A stretch of DNA of 39,709 bases from JAIRVZ01 sp031553415 (GCA_031553415.1 JAVBLO010000078.1:1-39709); one strand, 5' to 3'; shown: positions 18,900 to 28,480, numbered from the stretch's first letter. The notes: generated from the letters alone by a model not told the origin. Program-made: numbers and translations.

Positions 18900-19283
18900 A
18901 TGAATTTGGATTTAGTTATGAACCTGGCAAAAGAGTATGCCGGGAATGCAATTGCAGGCAATACTTCAATTCCTGCCAATAAAAAAGATTTAGCAGTTAA
19001 AACAGCTACCGATTCTTTATTGGATAGTTTCAAAGGCCAATTACAGGGAGACAATCTCAGCAATTTGGCTGGTCTTTTTACAGGAAATTCTTCATCCCTA
19101 ACCAAAAGCATCCAATCGTCATTGGTAAGCGCTTTAAGCCAGAAAGTCGGTATCAATGCAACTTTGGCAAACACAATTGCTTCAGCTATTGTTCCGCCAT
19201 TGATTGATGCTGTTACCAAAAAGGTAGGAGGTGACATCGGAGGAAATATTTTGGGTAAATTAGGAGGGTTATTCGGTAAATAA
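18900..19283 (+). CDS. Small helical glycine-tailed protein of unknown function
   Basis: I do not recognise this 127-residue protein. It has no signal peptide or strong membrane segment. The body is amphipathic and rich in Ala, Leu, Ser and Asn, and it ends in a glycine-rich tail (GGDIGGNILGKLGGLFGK). The gene begins 35 bases after the T9SS pair and has codon use like its neighbours, so it is likely real and possibly part of the same transcript. The glycine-rich tail recalls DUF937-like proteins, but this is weak. Confidence 0.6.
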   Translation: MNLDLVMNLAKEYAGNAIAGNTSIPANKKDLAVKTATDSLLDSFKGQLQGDNLSNLAGLFTGNSSSLTKSIQSSLVSALSQKVGINATLANTIASAIVPPLIDAVTKKVGGDIGGNILGKLGGLFGK

Positions 19284-19370
19284 GTGTAAGTTTTCCTCTC
19301 CCAGTATTAAAATTTGTTATTTTCTCATTATCTATTGGGTTGTTTGTTCGTTTCAAGCACATTAATTCTT

Positions 19371-19378
19371 TACTTTTG
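19371..19378 (+). promoter_or_regulatory. -7 box for the RND efflux operon
   Basis: TACTTTTG matches TAnnTTTG. A start near 19385 would give a 20-base leader before the adaptor ATG at 19406, which has a GAAGAG purine stretch just upstream. Confidence 0.55.
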
Positions 19379-19405
19379 CTTCATTGCAAAAAAGTCTGAA
19401 GAGAA

Positions 19406-20506
19406 ATGAACAAACAAACCAGATGGATTCTTATTGTTGTTATCGTTCTTTTTATTTTGGGTATGGCACTTTATCCTACCATTAAAAAGAAGTATTTTTC
19501 ATTTAATAATACTGATCCTAAAAAAGAACAACCTGTTCCAACAAGTGAAGGGAAACAAAAACGACCCTTGAATATTGATGTAAAAATAATCAAGTATGAG
19601 GAATTGAATGATATATTCAGGACAACCGGAAGTCTTGTCCCTGATGAAGAAGTTGATTTATCATTCGAAACTTCAGGTAAAATAACCAAAATATACTTTT
19701 CTGAAGGTTTTGCTGTAAAAAAAGGTGACTTATTAGCCAAAGTCAATGATGCTCCATTGCAGGCAGAATTAAAGAAATTACAAGCTCAGATTCCGTTAGC
19801 TCAGGACCGTGTTTTCCGCCAGAAATCTTTGTTGGAGAAAGATGCCGTAAGCCAGGAAACTTACGAACAGGTTTCGACCGAATTGGAAAAACTGAATGCT
19901 GATATCGAATTGGTTAAATCTAAAATTGTTCAAACCGAATTGTGTGCTCCTTTTGACGGGATAATTGGTTTGCGCCAGGTGAGCGAAGGCGCTTATGCTT
20001 CTCCAACTACTGTTATTGCCAAATTAACAAAAATTATTCCTCTTAAACTCGAATTCTCAATCAACGAAAAACAAGCCAATGATGTAAAACGTGGAACCAA
20101 TCTTACTTTCCGGGTAGATGGCGACCTGAATACTTACAGGGCTTCCGTATATGCTGTTGAACCTCAATTAGATCTTAAAACAAGGACGATGAAAACCCGT
20201 GCTATTTATCCTAATCCCGGAGGAAAACTGAAACCGGGACGCACGGCCTCCATTGAAATCAGGTTGAAAGAAATCAGGAATGCACTGACTGTCCCCAGTG
20301 AGGCCATTGTTGCTGAAATGGGACGGGATATCGCTTACCTTTATAAAGGAGGAAAAGCCCGCCAGATTATCCTTAAAAAAGGATTGAGAACAGAAGCAGA
20401 TGTGCAAATCCTGGATGGTATCCATGCCGGAGATACTTTGATAGTAACCGGTGTTATGCAGTTGAGAGATGATATGCCTGTTAAAATTGACAATATTGTT
20501 AAATGA
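19406..20506 (+). CDS. RND efflux periplasmic adaptor (membrane fusion protein)
   Basis: The 366-residue adaptor links the inner-membrane RND pump to the outer-membrane channel. An N-terminal membrane anchor (about residues 7-25) is followed by the HlyD/MFP order: a lipoyl half-motif (GKITKIYFSEGFAVKKGDLLAKV), a short coiled-coil hairpin (about residues 115-170), the second lipoyl half (APFDGIIGLRQVSEGAYA), then the beta-barrel and membrane-proximal domains. It is the first gene of a three-gene efflux operon; the following gap holds a tandem-unit inverted repeat. Confidence 0.9.
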   Translation: MNKQTRWILIVVIVLFILGMALYPTIKKKYFSFNNTDPKKEQPVPTSEGKQKRPLNIDVKIIKYEELNDIFRTTGSLVPDEEVDLSFETSGKITKIYFSEGFAVKKGDLLAKVNDAPLQAELKKLQAQIPLAQDRVFRQKSLLEKDAVSQETYEQVSTELEKLNADIELVKSKIVQTELCAPFDGIIGLRQVSEGAYASPTTVIAKLTKIIPLKLEFSINEKQANDVKRGTNLTFRVDGDLNTYRASVYAVEPQLDLKTRTMKTRAIYPNPGGKLKPGRTASIEIRLKEIRNALTVPSEAIVAEMGRDIAYLYKGGKARQIILKKGLRTEADVQILDGIHAGDTLIVTGVMQLRDDMPVKIDNIVK

Positions 20507-20588
20507 AGAATGAAAAATGAAGAATGAAGAATTATCAATTGTTGGAAGGCAATAATTCTTCATTCTTCATTCTTCATTTTTAATTCTT
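20507..20588. repeat. Inverted repeat with 7-bp tandem units between adaptor and pump genes
   Basis: Bases 20516-20533 and 20554-20571 are perfect 18-bp reverse complements built from the 7-bp unit GAAGAAT. The arms continue imperfectly to 20507 and 20588 and can pair in a second register shifted by 14 bases. A hairpin here could set the relative expression of the two efflux genes. Confidence 0.85.
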
Positions 20589-20595
20589 AAACCCC

Positions 20596-23500
20596 GTGAA
20601 CATTTCCGAATTAAGCATCAAACGACCCGTATTATCAACAGTTATGTTTCTGATAATTGTCCTTTTGGGAGTTATCGGATATAGCTATTTGGGAGTACGG
20701 GAATATCCGAGTGTCGATAACCCTATCATATCTGTTAATGTTACTTATCCCGGAGCCAACGCCGAAATTATCGAAAATCAGATTACGGAACCTTTGGAAC
20801 AAAATATCAATGGAATTCCGGGTATCCGCTCTCTTTCAAGCACAAGTAGCCAGGGTTCCAGCCGGATTACAGTAGAATTTGAATTGGAAGTCGATTTGGA
20901 AACTGCCGCAAATGATGTCCGTGACAAGGTTTCGCGCGCACAACGCTATTTGCCAAGGGATTGTGACCCGCCTACAGTTTCTAAAGCTGATGCCGATGCC
21001 AATCCGATTATCCAGGTTACAATAATGAGTCATAAACGCTCTTTGCTGGAATTAAGTGAAATTGCAGAATTGACTGTTAAAGAACGCTTGCAAACTATCC
21101 AGAATGTAAGTAGCGTAGATATCTGGGGTCAAAAACGATATTCGATGCGGTTGTGGCTCGACCCGGTCAAAATGGCAGGATATGGTGTTACTCCTATGGA
21201 TGTTAAAAATGCGATAGATAAGGAGAATGTTGAGCTTCCTTCCGGGAGTATTGAAGGGGATAAAATGGAACTGACTATCCGTACTTTGGGCTTGATGGAA
21301 ACTCCCGAAGAATTCAATAATCTGGTTATAAAGGAAAGCGAATATAATATTGTTCGATTTAAAGACGTGGGATTCGCCGAACTCGGTCCTGAAGACCAGC
21401 GAAGTATCATGAAGAGAAACGGAGTCCCGATGGTTGGTTGTGTTGTGATTCCGCAACCGGGCGCCAACCAGATTGATATTTCGGATGAAGTCATGATCCG
21501 TCTGGAACAAATGAAAAAAGATTTGCCGGACGATGTTACATTGGATGTTGCATTCGATAATACCAAATTTATCCGTGCTTCAATCAGCGAAGTAGAAGAA
21601 ACTATTTACATCGCCTTCATTCTGGTTGTAATTATTATCTTTCTGTTCTTAAGGGATTGGCGGGTTACGCTTGTTCCATGTGTTGTGATTCCTGTTTCAT
21701 TGATAGGAGCGTTCTTTATCATGTATATTGCAGGTTTTTCCATTAACGTATTGTCGATGCTGGCTGTTGTGTTAGCTGTCGGGTTGGTCGTTGATGACGC
21801 TATTGTGGTTGCTGAGAATATTTATGTGAAAATAGAAAAAGGAATGTCGCCGAAAGAGGCCGGGATTGAAGGCTCAAAAGAAATCTTCTTTGCTGTGATT
21901 TCCACAACCATAACATTGGTGTCGGTGTTTTTCCCCATAGTTTTCCTTCAGGGAATGACAGGCCGTCTTTTCCGGGAATTCAGTATCGTTGTTTCCGGAG
22001 CTATTTTGATATCGGCTTTTGTAGCCCTGACTTTTACGCCGATGTTTGCTACCAAAATTCTTAAAAAGAGGGAGGAACATAATTGGTTTTATAGAAAAAC
22101 AGAGCCTTTTTTCGAAGGTCTGAACAATGCATATTCTAAATCACTAAACTATTTTTTATCTCATCGTTGGGCTATTTTCCCGATTATTGCAGCAACACTT
22201 ATTATTATTGCTGTTCTTTGGAAAGCGATTCCGGCTGAAATGGCTCCATTGGAAGACCGTTCACAAATAACTATCAATACGCGCGTTCCTGAAGGCGCTA
22301 CCTATGAATTTTATCGCGATTATACCGACAAAATTTCTGAAATTGCCGATTCAGTAGCTCCTGAAAGATTGATAGACCTGGAAATGGTTCGCTCGACAAG
22401 TGGTTTCGTCCGGCTGATGCTTCCTGATATTAAAGACCGTAAACGCAGCCAGATGGAAATTGCTGATGCCCTTACAAATGCAGTACGTGGTCAAACCCAG
22501 GCGCGTGCATTCGTACAGCAACAATCAACTTTTGGAGGACGACGTTCGGGAATGCCTGTGCAATATGTACTGCAGGCACCTAATCTTGAAAAGTTGCAGG
22601 AGTTTATCCCTTTGTTCATGCAAAAAGTAAATGAAAGTCCCAAATTTGCCATGGCGGATGTGAATCTTAAGTTTACAAAACCCGAAACACGTGTTGAAAT
22701 TGACCGTGATAAAGCAGCGTTACTTGGCGTAAGTACACGAGATATTGGGCAAACACTCCAATATGCGCTTAGCGGGCAACGTATGGGTTATTTTTATATG
22801 AATGGTAAACAATATCAAATATTAGGAGAAATCAACCGGCAACAGCGTAATACTCCATTGGATTTGAAATCTATTTATGTGAAAAATGCTTCTGGAGACA
22901 TGATTCAGTTGGATAATCTGGTTGATTTATCCGAAGGAGTTTCTCCACCGCAATTATACCGCTACAACCGTTTCAATTCTGCAACTATCAGTACCGGATT
23001 AGCTAAAGGAGTTACCATCGGAGACGCTTTGGATGAAATGGATTATATAGCTAAAGAGACTTTAGACGAAACTTTCCGTACGGCTTTAACCGGAGATTCG
23101 AAGGAATTCCGCGAAAGTTCTTCCAGTCTGATGTTTGCATTCGGTTTTGCATTGGTGTTGATTTTTCTTATACTTTCGGCCCAGTTTGAAAGTTTTAAAG
23201 ACCCCTTGGTCATTATGCTTTCGGTGCCGTTGGCTATTGCCGGAGCATTGATATTCATGTATTTCTCAGATGTTACAATGAATATTTTCAGTGAAATTGG
23301 TATTATCATGTTGATTGGGTTGGTTGCCAAAAATGGTATATTGATTGTAGAGTTTGCCAACCAGCGCCAGGAACACGGTTTAAGTAAGGCGGAATCTATC
23401 CGGGAGGCTTCCGTGCAACGTTTACGTCCGATTTTGATGACGAGTCTTGCAACGGTATTGGGATTGCTGCCTTTGGCCCTTGCCAGTGCGGAAGGCGCTA

Positions 23501-23619
23501 ATGGGCGCATTGCCATGGGAGTTGCAGTAATTGGAGGAATGCTTATTTCCACATTTCTTACCATGTTTGTTGTGCCTGCCATGTATTCATATATTTCAAC
23601 AAATCGACATAAAGAGTGA
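20596..23619 (+). CDS. RND-family multidrug efflux pump (AcrB/HAE1 type)
   Basis: The 1007-residue inner-membrane proton-driven pump exports drugs or other hydrophobic compounds. The GTG start gives the canonical opening ISELSIKRPVLSTVM. The proton-relay aspartates are present in GLVVDDAIVVAEN, and the matching lysine is in GLVAKNGILIVEFANQ. Two sets of membrane helices and two large periplasmic loops follow the family layout. The substrate cannot be predicted. The stop overlaps the upstream GTG candidate of the TolC-like gene, so the two are translationally close. Confidence 0.93.
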   Translation: MNISELSIKRPVLSTVMFLIIVLLGVIGYSYLGVREYPSVDNPIISVNVTYPGANAEIIENQITEPLEQNINGIPGIRSLSSTSSQGSSRITVEFELEVDLETAANDVRDKVSRAQRYLPRDCDPPTVSKADADANPIIQVTIMSHKRSLLELSEIAELTVKERLQTIQNVSSVDIWGQKRYSMRLWLDPVKMAGYGVTPMDVKNAIDKENVELPSGSIEGDKMELTIRTLGLMETPEEFNNLVIKESEYNIVRFKDVGFAELGPEDQRSIMKRNGVPMVGCVVIPQPGANQIDISDEVMIRLEQMKKDLPDDVTLDVAFDNTKFIRASISEVEETIYIAFILVVIIIFLFLRDWRVTLVPCVVIPVSLIGAFFIMYIAGFSINVLSMLAVVLAVGLVVDDAIVVAENIYVKIEKGMSPKEAGIEGSKEIFFAVISTTITLVSVFFPIVFLQGMTGRLFREFSIVVSGAILISAFVALTFTPMFATKILKKREEHNWFYRKTEPFFEGLNNAYSKSLNYFLSHRWAIFPIIAATLIIIAVLWKAIPAEMAPLEDRSQITINTRVPEGATYEFYRDYTDKISEIADSVAPERLIDLEMVRSTSGFVRLMLPDIKDRKRSQMEIADALTNAVRGQTQARAFVQQQSTFGGRRSGMPVQYVLQAPNLEKLQEFIPLFMQKVNESPKFAMADVNLKFTKPETRVEIDRDKAALLGVSTRDIGQTLQYALSGQRMGYFYMNGKQYQILGEINRQQRNTPLDLKSIYVKNASGDMIQLDNLVDLSEGVSPPQLYRYNRFNSATISTGLAKGVTIGDALDEMDYIAKETLDETFRTALTGDSKEFRESSSSLMFAFGFALVLIFLILSAQFESFKDPLVIMLSVPLAIAGALIFMYFSDVTMNIFSEIGIIMLIGLVAKNGILIVEFANQRQEHGLSKAESIREASVQRLRPILMTSLATVLGLLPLALASAEGANGRIAMGVAVIGGMLISTFLTMFVVPAMYSYISTNRHKE

Positions 23620-23621
23620 AT

Positions 23622-24932
23622 ATGAACCGACTTATATTATCGTTTTTATTTTTACCATTTGCTGTTTTAGCTCAGGAAACATATGACTTGAAACGTTGCC
23701 TGAAAATAGGATTGGATAGAAATTATGATATCCGCATTGTGCGCAATGAACAACAAATAGCTGACAACAATGCTACTAAAGGCAACGCCGGATATCTTCC
23801 GACACTCGATTTATCTGTCGGTTATTCCGGAACTCTTAATAATATTAATCAGGATTTGACCGATGGTACAAAGACCGATTATAACAGCATTCATAATCAG
23901 ACGCTCGATGCCGGAATTAATTTGAATTGGATGGCTTTCGACGGTTTCCAGATTCAGACAAAATACGATCGCCTGAAGGAATTCCAGCGGATGGGAGAGC
24001 TTAATACACGTCTTTCAATTGAAAATTTTATTGCCGGATTTTCTGCCGAATATTATAATTATGTACAGCAAAAAATTCGTTTGGGAAATTTAAAATATGC
24101 AGTCGATTTGTCGAAAGAAAGACTCCGGATTATTGGCGCCCGCTATAATATCGGTTCTATGTCGAGGCTCGATTATCAACAGGCCCGGGTCGATTTTAAT
24201 GCCGACAGCTCAAATCTGATCAAACAATATGAGGTTGTATATACTTCCCGCATTCGCCTGAATCAATTAATGGCATTGGAGAATATCACTCAAAACCTTC
24301 AGGTAGGCGATACGTTGATTGAATTCAACCCATTACTTGATAAAGATGATATCTGGAATAAGATGATGGCTTCCAATTCTTCATTGCTATTATCTGCAAA
24401 AGAAAAACGAATCAGCGAGCTGGATTATAAAGCTATTAAAAGCCGTGATTATCCGTACTTAAAATTAAATGCCGGATATGGCTATACCCAGAATATGTAT
24501 GAAATGGGTTCGTATGATAAACAGCAGACCTTGGGTTTTAACTATGGTTTGACTTTAGGCTTTACTATTTTTGATGGTTTTAACCGCAAAAGGGAGCAAA
24601 AAAATGCCCAACTGCAAATCAAAAATAAGGGTTTACAATATGAACAACTGGAATTAGGACTGAAAGCTGATTTATCAAATATCTGGATGGCTTATGAAAA
24701 CAACATGGAATTAACGAACCTTGAAAAGGAAAATCTGCAAACAGCCAAAATTAACTACTCAATTGCTATTGAGAGATACAAACTTGGCGACCTTTCCGGA
24801 ATTGAACTCCGTGAAGCCCAAAACAGCTTGCTTGAAGCTGAAGAGCGCTTGTTACAGGCGCAATATGATACCAAACTTTGTGAAATTTCGCTGATGCAGA
24901 TTAGCGGGCAAATTACGAGTTATCTGGAATGA
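23622..24932 (+). CDS. TolC-family outer-membrane efflux protein
   Basis: This 436-residue outer-membrane channel of the efflux set has a signal peptide (MNRLILSFLFLPFAVLAQ) that is cleanest from the ATG at 23622. An alternative GTG at 23616 overlaps the pump stop. Two long helical repeats typical of TolC are visible, each with an NxGY-type segment (NAGYLPTLDLSVGY; KLNAGYGYTQ) and an ELR-AQNSLLEAEERLLQAQY helix near the end. It completes the tripartite system and ends next to the convergent GNAT gene. Confidence 0.9.
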   Translation: MNRLILSFLFLPFAVLAQETYDLKRCLKIGLDRNYDIRIVRNEQQIADNNATKGNAGYLPTLDLSVGYSGTLNNINQDLTDGTKTDYNSIHNQTLDAGINLNWMAFDGFQIQTKYDRLKEFQRMGELNTRLSIENFIAGFSAEYYNYVQQKIRLGNLKYAVDLSKERLRIIGARYNIGSMSRLDYQQARVDFNADSSNLIKQYEVVYTSRIRLNQLMALENITQNLQVGDTLIEFNPLLDKDDIWNKMMASNSSLLLSAKEKRISELDYKAIKSRDYPYLKLNAGYGYTQNMYEMGSYDKQQTLGFNYGLTLGFTIFDGFNRKREQKNAQLQIKNKGLQYEQLELGLKADLSNIWMAYENNMELTNLEKENLQTAKINYSIAIERYKLGDLSGIELREAQNSLLEAEERLLQAQYDTKLCEISLMQISGQITSYLE

Positions 24933-24933
24933 T

Positions 24934-25803
24934 CTAATCCATCATCATACTCATATAGGCGTCTTTAGGAAACGGTTGGTTGAATTTCGACTGGTCAAGA
25001 ACTTTTATCATTCCGTAATATTGCTTGTTTTCACTCGCAGGATCATAGCTTTGCAGAATTACCTCATCCGTTTGATAAGTGTCTCCGATGGCTGCAAACA
25101 ATGATTCCTTGCATTCTTCTTTAAACAAAACTATTTCTTTAACCAAAATGGTTTTCCCTTTTTGTATGACAAAAGCTAAACCTTTACTTTTTACATAATA
25201 AATATACCCTTCTTCAATAAATAAATCTTTCAAAAAAAGTTCTAATTGAGACAAATCTTTCAGTACAACACCCTTTTTACTGACCAGAATTGGGGTATAC
25301 AAGAGGAAAAATTCATCCCAAGGTATATCTGTCAAATAGGAACAAATCTTTACATCCTTTTTGTAATCAATGCCTTTGTATTTTTTCAGATCAATTGTTT
25401 CAACTGATTTTGGAAATGCTTTTTCGTAACCATATCTGGCATAAAATTCAAATAACCATTCTTCTTGTGGAATCAGGAATGAAAATGTGAATTCTTTCTT
25501 CTTCATTTCATCAAAAGCTACTTTCAACAATTGTTGCATATAACCTTTTTTGCGATGATCTGGATGTGTCATTGCTCCGGAAATATAACCAGCATTGTAG
25601 AAATCATCTCCGATTTTAATTATGTAGGGAAGTATTTGAAGAGAAGCTACCGGAATATTATTTTCATTGAATAGAATTAATGTGTTATCATTATGATAAA
25701 TTTCAACGAAATAAAAGCGTATAAATTCATCGTTATCCCCGAAGCATAACTTCCACATTTCCATTAAGTATGGTCTATATATTTCAGAAGAATAGCTTAT
25801 CAT
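24934..25803 (-). CDS. GNAT-family N-acetyltransferase
   Basis: This 289-residue two-domain protein carries an N-terminal GNAT fold with the acetyl-CoA loop AMTHPDHRKKGYMQQLL (about residues 76-92) and the FYARYGYEKAF segment typical of GNAT enzymes. The C-terminal 140 residues are a second, divergent domain, possibly of the SCP2/Eis type. The substrate is unknown. It starts 13 bases after the DUF2156 gene, which itself overlaps panD, so the three form one operon. Confidence 0.8.
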   Translation of the reverse strand: MISYSSEIYRPYLMEMWKLCFGDNDEFIRFYFVEIYHNDNTLILFNENNIPVASLQILPYIIKIGDDFYNAGYISGAMTHPDHRKKGYMQQLLKVAFDEMKKKEFTFSFLIPQEEWLFEFYARYGYEKAFPKSVETIDLKKYKGIDYKKDVKICSYLTDIPWDEFFLLYTPILVSKKGVVLKDLSQLELFLKDLFIEEGYIYYVKSKGLAFVIQKGKTILVKEIVLFKEECKESLFAAIGDTYQTDEVILQSYDPASENKQYYGMIKVLDQSKFNQPFPKDAYMSMMMD

Positions 25804-25816
25804 GATAAAAATTTAT

Positions 25817-26716
25817 TTATTTTTCAATTTCCTCTACATATCCTTTCTCTAGCAGTATCACCGGATGATAAGATTCTTTAGCCCTTCGAAGTGATTCAAT
25901 ACCCAAATCTTCTTCCCGGTTGATATATTTATAGTTCTGGCATTCATGATCTGCAAACATCTGATTGATTGCGCTGAAACCACCATCAATATCGTATAAC
26001 GATTTTTCAGCATGTACGCCAAATGTATCGGGACTCAGTTGTTGACCATAAGAATATGCAATTATTTTTCCATCCACACGTATGGCACCACCTTTCAGCT
26101 CAAGTTGTTCGAAATAGTGGAAAGCTTTTTGGGTTGCGTGGCGTTCTTCAATAAGAGAGGTGTCTTCATTACAACCACCATTTTCTTTACACCATTGGTA
26201 ATAGAGAACCAGGCAATCCGGAATAATTTCCCTGGTTATCGGAACATATTCATATTCATAAGTCTTTTTAAACTTATTGACGTGATTGCGTTTGGATTGG
26301 AATTTTTTCCCTTTCAGCGTGATTAAATCCTGCGCATCATATATATATTCTGACCAGGCTTTGTCGCTTTTATATTCAAATTCACCGGGGCATGCTGCTT
26401 CAATTTGTACAAACATTTCCCTCGTGATAGCGAACAGATAAAATTTATCGCCCCGTTCTTTTGCATCGGCTTTTATCAAATCAATTGCTTTTTTCAGATC
26501 ACCTTCACCTAAAGGCATCATGTAACCCGGTTCATCGTGACTGGCAAAAAAGCGGAAAAACAGAAACCCGTCAATAATAGCAAAGGTAGTGTCATATTTG
26601 TGTTTCCAACACAGAATATTCGAAAATGAAAAATCGCAGTTGCGATAGGTGCTTTTGAAGAAAAACTCGTTGATTAAGTCTTTATCTTCAATCCTCACAG
26701 GATGAAAATTGATCAT
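25817..26716 (-). CDS. DUF2156 protein (phosphatidylglycerol lysyltransferase C-domain-like)
   Basis: The 299-residue protein resembles the DUF2156 catalytic domain of aminoacyl-phosphatidylglycerol synthases (the MprF/LPG synthetase C-half). That domain has a double GNAT fold and transfers an aminoacyl group from tRNA. Visible family traits are the opening FFKSTYRNCDFSFSNILCWKH, SKRNHVNKFKKTYEYEYVPI, and the ending SLRRAKESYHPV. It lacks the membrane flippase half of MprF. Lysyl-lipid formation is not shown. Its start overlaps the panD stop by 4 bases (ATGA), implying translational coupling. Confidence 0.75.
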   Translation of the reverse strand: MINFHPVRIEDKDLINEFFFKSTYRNCDFSFSNILCWKHKYDTTFAIIDGFLFFRFFASHDEPGYMMPLGEGDLKKAIDLIKADAKERGDKFYLFAITREMFVQIEAACPGEFEYKSDKAWSEYIYDAQDLITLKGKKFQSKRNHVNKFKKTYEYEYVPITREIIPDCLVLYYQWCKENGGCNEDTSLIEERHATQKAFHYFEQLELKGGAIRVDGKIIAYSYGQQLSPDTFGVHAEKSLYDIDGGFSAINQMFADHECQNYKYINREEDLGIESLRRAKESYHPVILLEKGYVEEIEK

Positions 26717-27063
26717 ATAAGTTTATTAGTAGCTGTATCAGGGAAAACAATGGATGGTTTGAAGATTTTTGCTTCCTCGAAATCCATTAAAGCATACGAC
26801 ATGATAATGACTATGTCGCCTGGCTGTACTTTCCGTGCAGCGGCTCCGTTAAGACATATTACGCCGGAGCTTCTTTCCCCTTTAATGACATACGTCTCGA
26901 AACGCTCTCCGTTGTTATTATTTACAATTTGCACTTTCTCTCCTGCGATCAAATTGGCGGCATCCATTAAATCTTCATCAATGGTAACGCTGCCAATGTA
27001 ATTTAAATTGGCTTCTGTTACACTCACCCTGTGCAATTTTGATTTTATGACTTCAATCAACAT
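26713..27063 (-). CDS. panD: Aspartate 1-decarboxylase proenzyme
   Basis: The 116-residue pyruvoyl enzyme makes beta-alanine from aspartate for pantothenate synthesis. The self-cleavage site is intact: YIGS with Gly24-Ser25, where Ser25 becomes the pyruvoyl group. The substrate-binding Arg in NNGERFETY and the NGAAARKVQPGDIVI segment are present. It is the first gene of a panD-DUF2156-GNAT operon and lies 104 bases downstream of an LRR gene, in a cluster headed by panC, the next enzyme using its product. Confidence 0.94.
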   Translation of the reverse strand: MLIEVIKSKLHRVSVTEANLNYIGSVTIDEDLMDAANLIAGEKVQIVNNNNGERFETYVIKGERSSGVICLNGAAARKVQPGDIVIIMSYALMDFEEAKIFKPSIVFPDTATNKLI

Positions 27064-27071
27064 CCTTTTTG

Positions 27072-27145
27072 AAATTAAAAATTAAAAATTAAAAATTAAA
27101 AATCAGGGAACAGTTTTCCTAGTTTTTCGTTTTTCATTTTTAATT
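27072..27145. repeat. 7-bp tandem repeat with partial inverted arm upstream of panD
   Basis: Bases 27072-27103 are over four tandem copies of the unit AAATTAA. A shorter reverse-complement arm, ATTTTTAATT, lies at 27136-27145. The repeat begins 9 bases upstream of the panD start, in what would be its leader. Confidence 0.8.
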
Positions 27146-27167
27146 ATTCATTATTAATCTTTTATTT

Positions 27168-27602
27168 TTAGTCTATTGCGGTACCGTATTGTCTTTCCAG
27201 AATCACTTTTATTCCCCTTGAAGCGAATCTTTGCACCACTTCATCTTTTTTCGACTGTTTCCATGTTCCCATTCCTTCAAAATAAATGGTTTTCAGGTTG
27301 GGCATCTCCATCAGGAAATCCGGAAGTTCTGTTAAATATTGATTGCCGGAAAGGTAAAGAGTTTCCAGCTTTTTCAGATGCAATATTTTAGGCGAAATGA
27401 CACCTATTTGGTTAAAAGCCACATCAAGTACCCGTAAACCGGTCATATCAAAAACATAATCGGGGATTGCTTTCAATTTGGGTTGTAGCATTGCTAAATC
27501 CAAACTGTCGTTTTCTACAACTGTTTTGTCTGATGCTAAAATCAGATTAACAGAAAATGCCATAAGCATAATGAGTAAAAATCCAATCTTTTTCATACAC
27601 AA
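27168..27602 (-). CDS. Short leucine-rich-repeat protein, exported
   Basis: The 144-residue protein probably starts at the third codon (MKKIGFLLIMLMAF) and has a signal peptide ending near LASD. It then carries two to three leucine-rich repeats (LRVLDVAFNQIG, LETLYLSGNQYLTELP, LKTIYFEGMG). The repeats are of the protein-binding type; no enzyme motif is seen. It lies between panC and panD in the same direction, an unusual insertion into a pantothenate cluster. Its role is unknown. Confidence 0.75.
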   Translation of the reverse strand: MCMKKIGFLLIMLMAFSVNLILASDKTVVENDSLDLAMLQPKLKAIPDYVFDMTGLRVLDVAFNQIGVISPKILHLKKLETLYLSGNQYLTELPDFLMEMPNLKTIYFEGMGTWKQSKKDEVVQRFASRGIKVILERQYGTAID

Positions 27603-27634
27603 AATGTTTTAAGAATAAATAATAATTTTCTACC

Positions 27635-28480
27635 TCAACCTTTATATTTGATATTATCAATAAGCCGTACTTCTCCGCAAAAAGCAGCGATGCAGCCAAC
27701 TATGTAATCTGAATCTTCCCAATTGGATACCGGTTGTAAGGTATTTCCGTCTACAATTTCAAAATATTCTGTATGCAGGACAGGTACTTTGTTGATTGTT
27801 TCCGTTATTTGTTGCTTTAATTCCGCAATAGGAATTCTTCCTGCAAAGCTACGGCTTTTAAATAAAGTTTCTGATATTTTAACAGCAGATTCTCGTTCAA
27901 AAGTATTCAAACGGGCATTACGGCTACTCATCGCCAATCCGTCTTTTTCCCTGATAATCGGGCATGGCACAATTATTGTGCCTAATTGCAGTTGTTTTGC
28001 CATTTCCCGGATAATTGCTAATTGCTGGAAATCTTTTTCCCCAAAGTAAGCTTTATCCGGCTGTACAATATAAAAAAGTTTGCTTACAATTTGAGCGACA
28101 CCGTTAAAATGCCCGGGACGAAATGCTCCTTCCATCACTGACTCTAATGCTCCGAAATCGAAAACGCGGGTATCGGGTTCCGGGTATATTTCATTTACTT
28201 CAGGTGCAAAAACAATGAAACAGCCGGCAGCGTTTAATAATTCGCAGTCGGCTTCAAGCGTTCTGGGATATTTTAGCAAATCGTTTTTATCGTTGAATTG
28301 TGTAGGATTGACAAATATACTTACGACACAAATGTCGTTTTCGGTGACACAACGATTAACTAAGGCAATATGTCCGGCATGTAATGCACCCATGGTTGGT
28401 ACGAGTCCGATTGACTTTTTAGCGCTCCTCTCATTGTCCAACTGTTGCTTTAATGAAGAAATTGTATGTATAACTTTCAT
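27635..28480 (-). CDS. panC: Pantoate-beta-alanine ligase (pantothenate synthetase)
   Basis: The 281-residue cytoplasmic enzyme joins pantoate and beta-alanine with ATP to form pantothenate. The nucleotidyltransferase site is visible as TMGALHAGH (His34 and His37). The family segments FVNPTQF, PGHFNGV, FGEKDFQQL and LAMSSRN are all present. It shares a direction with the LRR gene and panD, which supplies its beta-alanine. A heptamer hairpin lies between the putative promoter at 28597-28604 and the start codon, so it would form in the mRNA leader. Confidence 0.95.
   Translation of the reverse strand: MKVIHTISSLKQQLDNERSAKKSIGLVPTMGALHAGHIALVNRCVTENDICVVSIFVNPTQFNDKNDLLKYPRTLEADCELLNAAGCFIVFAPEVNEIYPEPDTRVFDFGALESVMEGAFRPGHFNGVAQIVSKLFYIVQPDKAYFGEKDFQQLAIIREMAKQLQLGTIIVPCPIIREKDGLAMSSRNARLNTFERESAVKISETLFKSRSFAGRIPIAELKQQITETINKVPVLHTEYFEIVDGNTLQPVSNWEDSDYIVGCIAAFCGEVRLIDNIKYKG

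Noticed and set aside
20596..24932. Efflux operon as part of a mobile resistance island
   Set aside because: Base composition matches its neighbours and no mobile genes flank it; it looks like a normal chromosomal operon.
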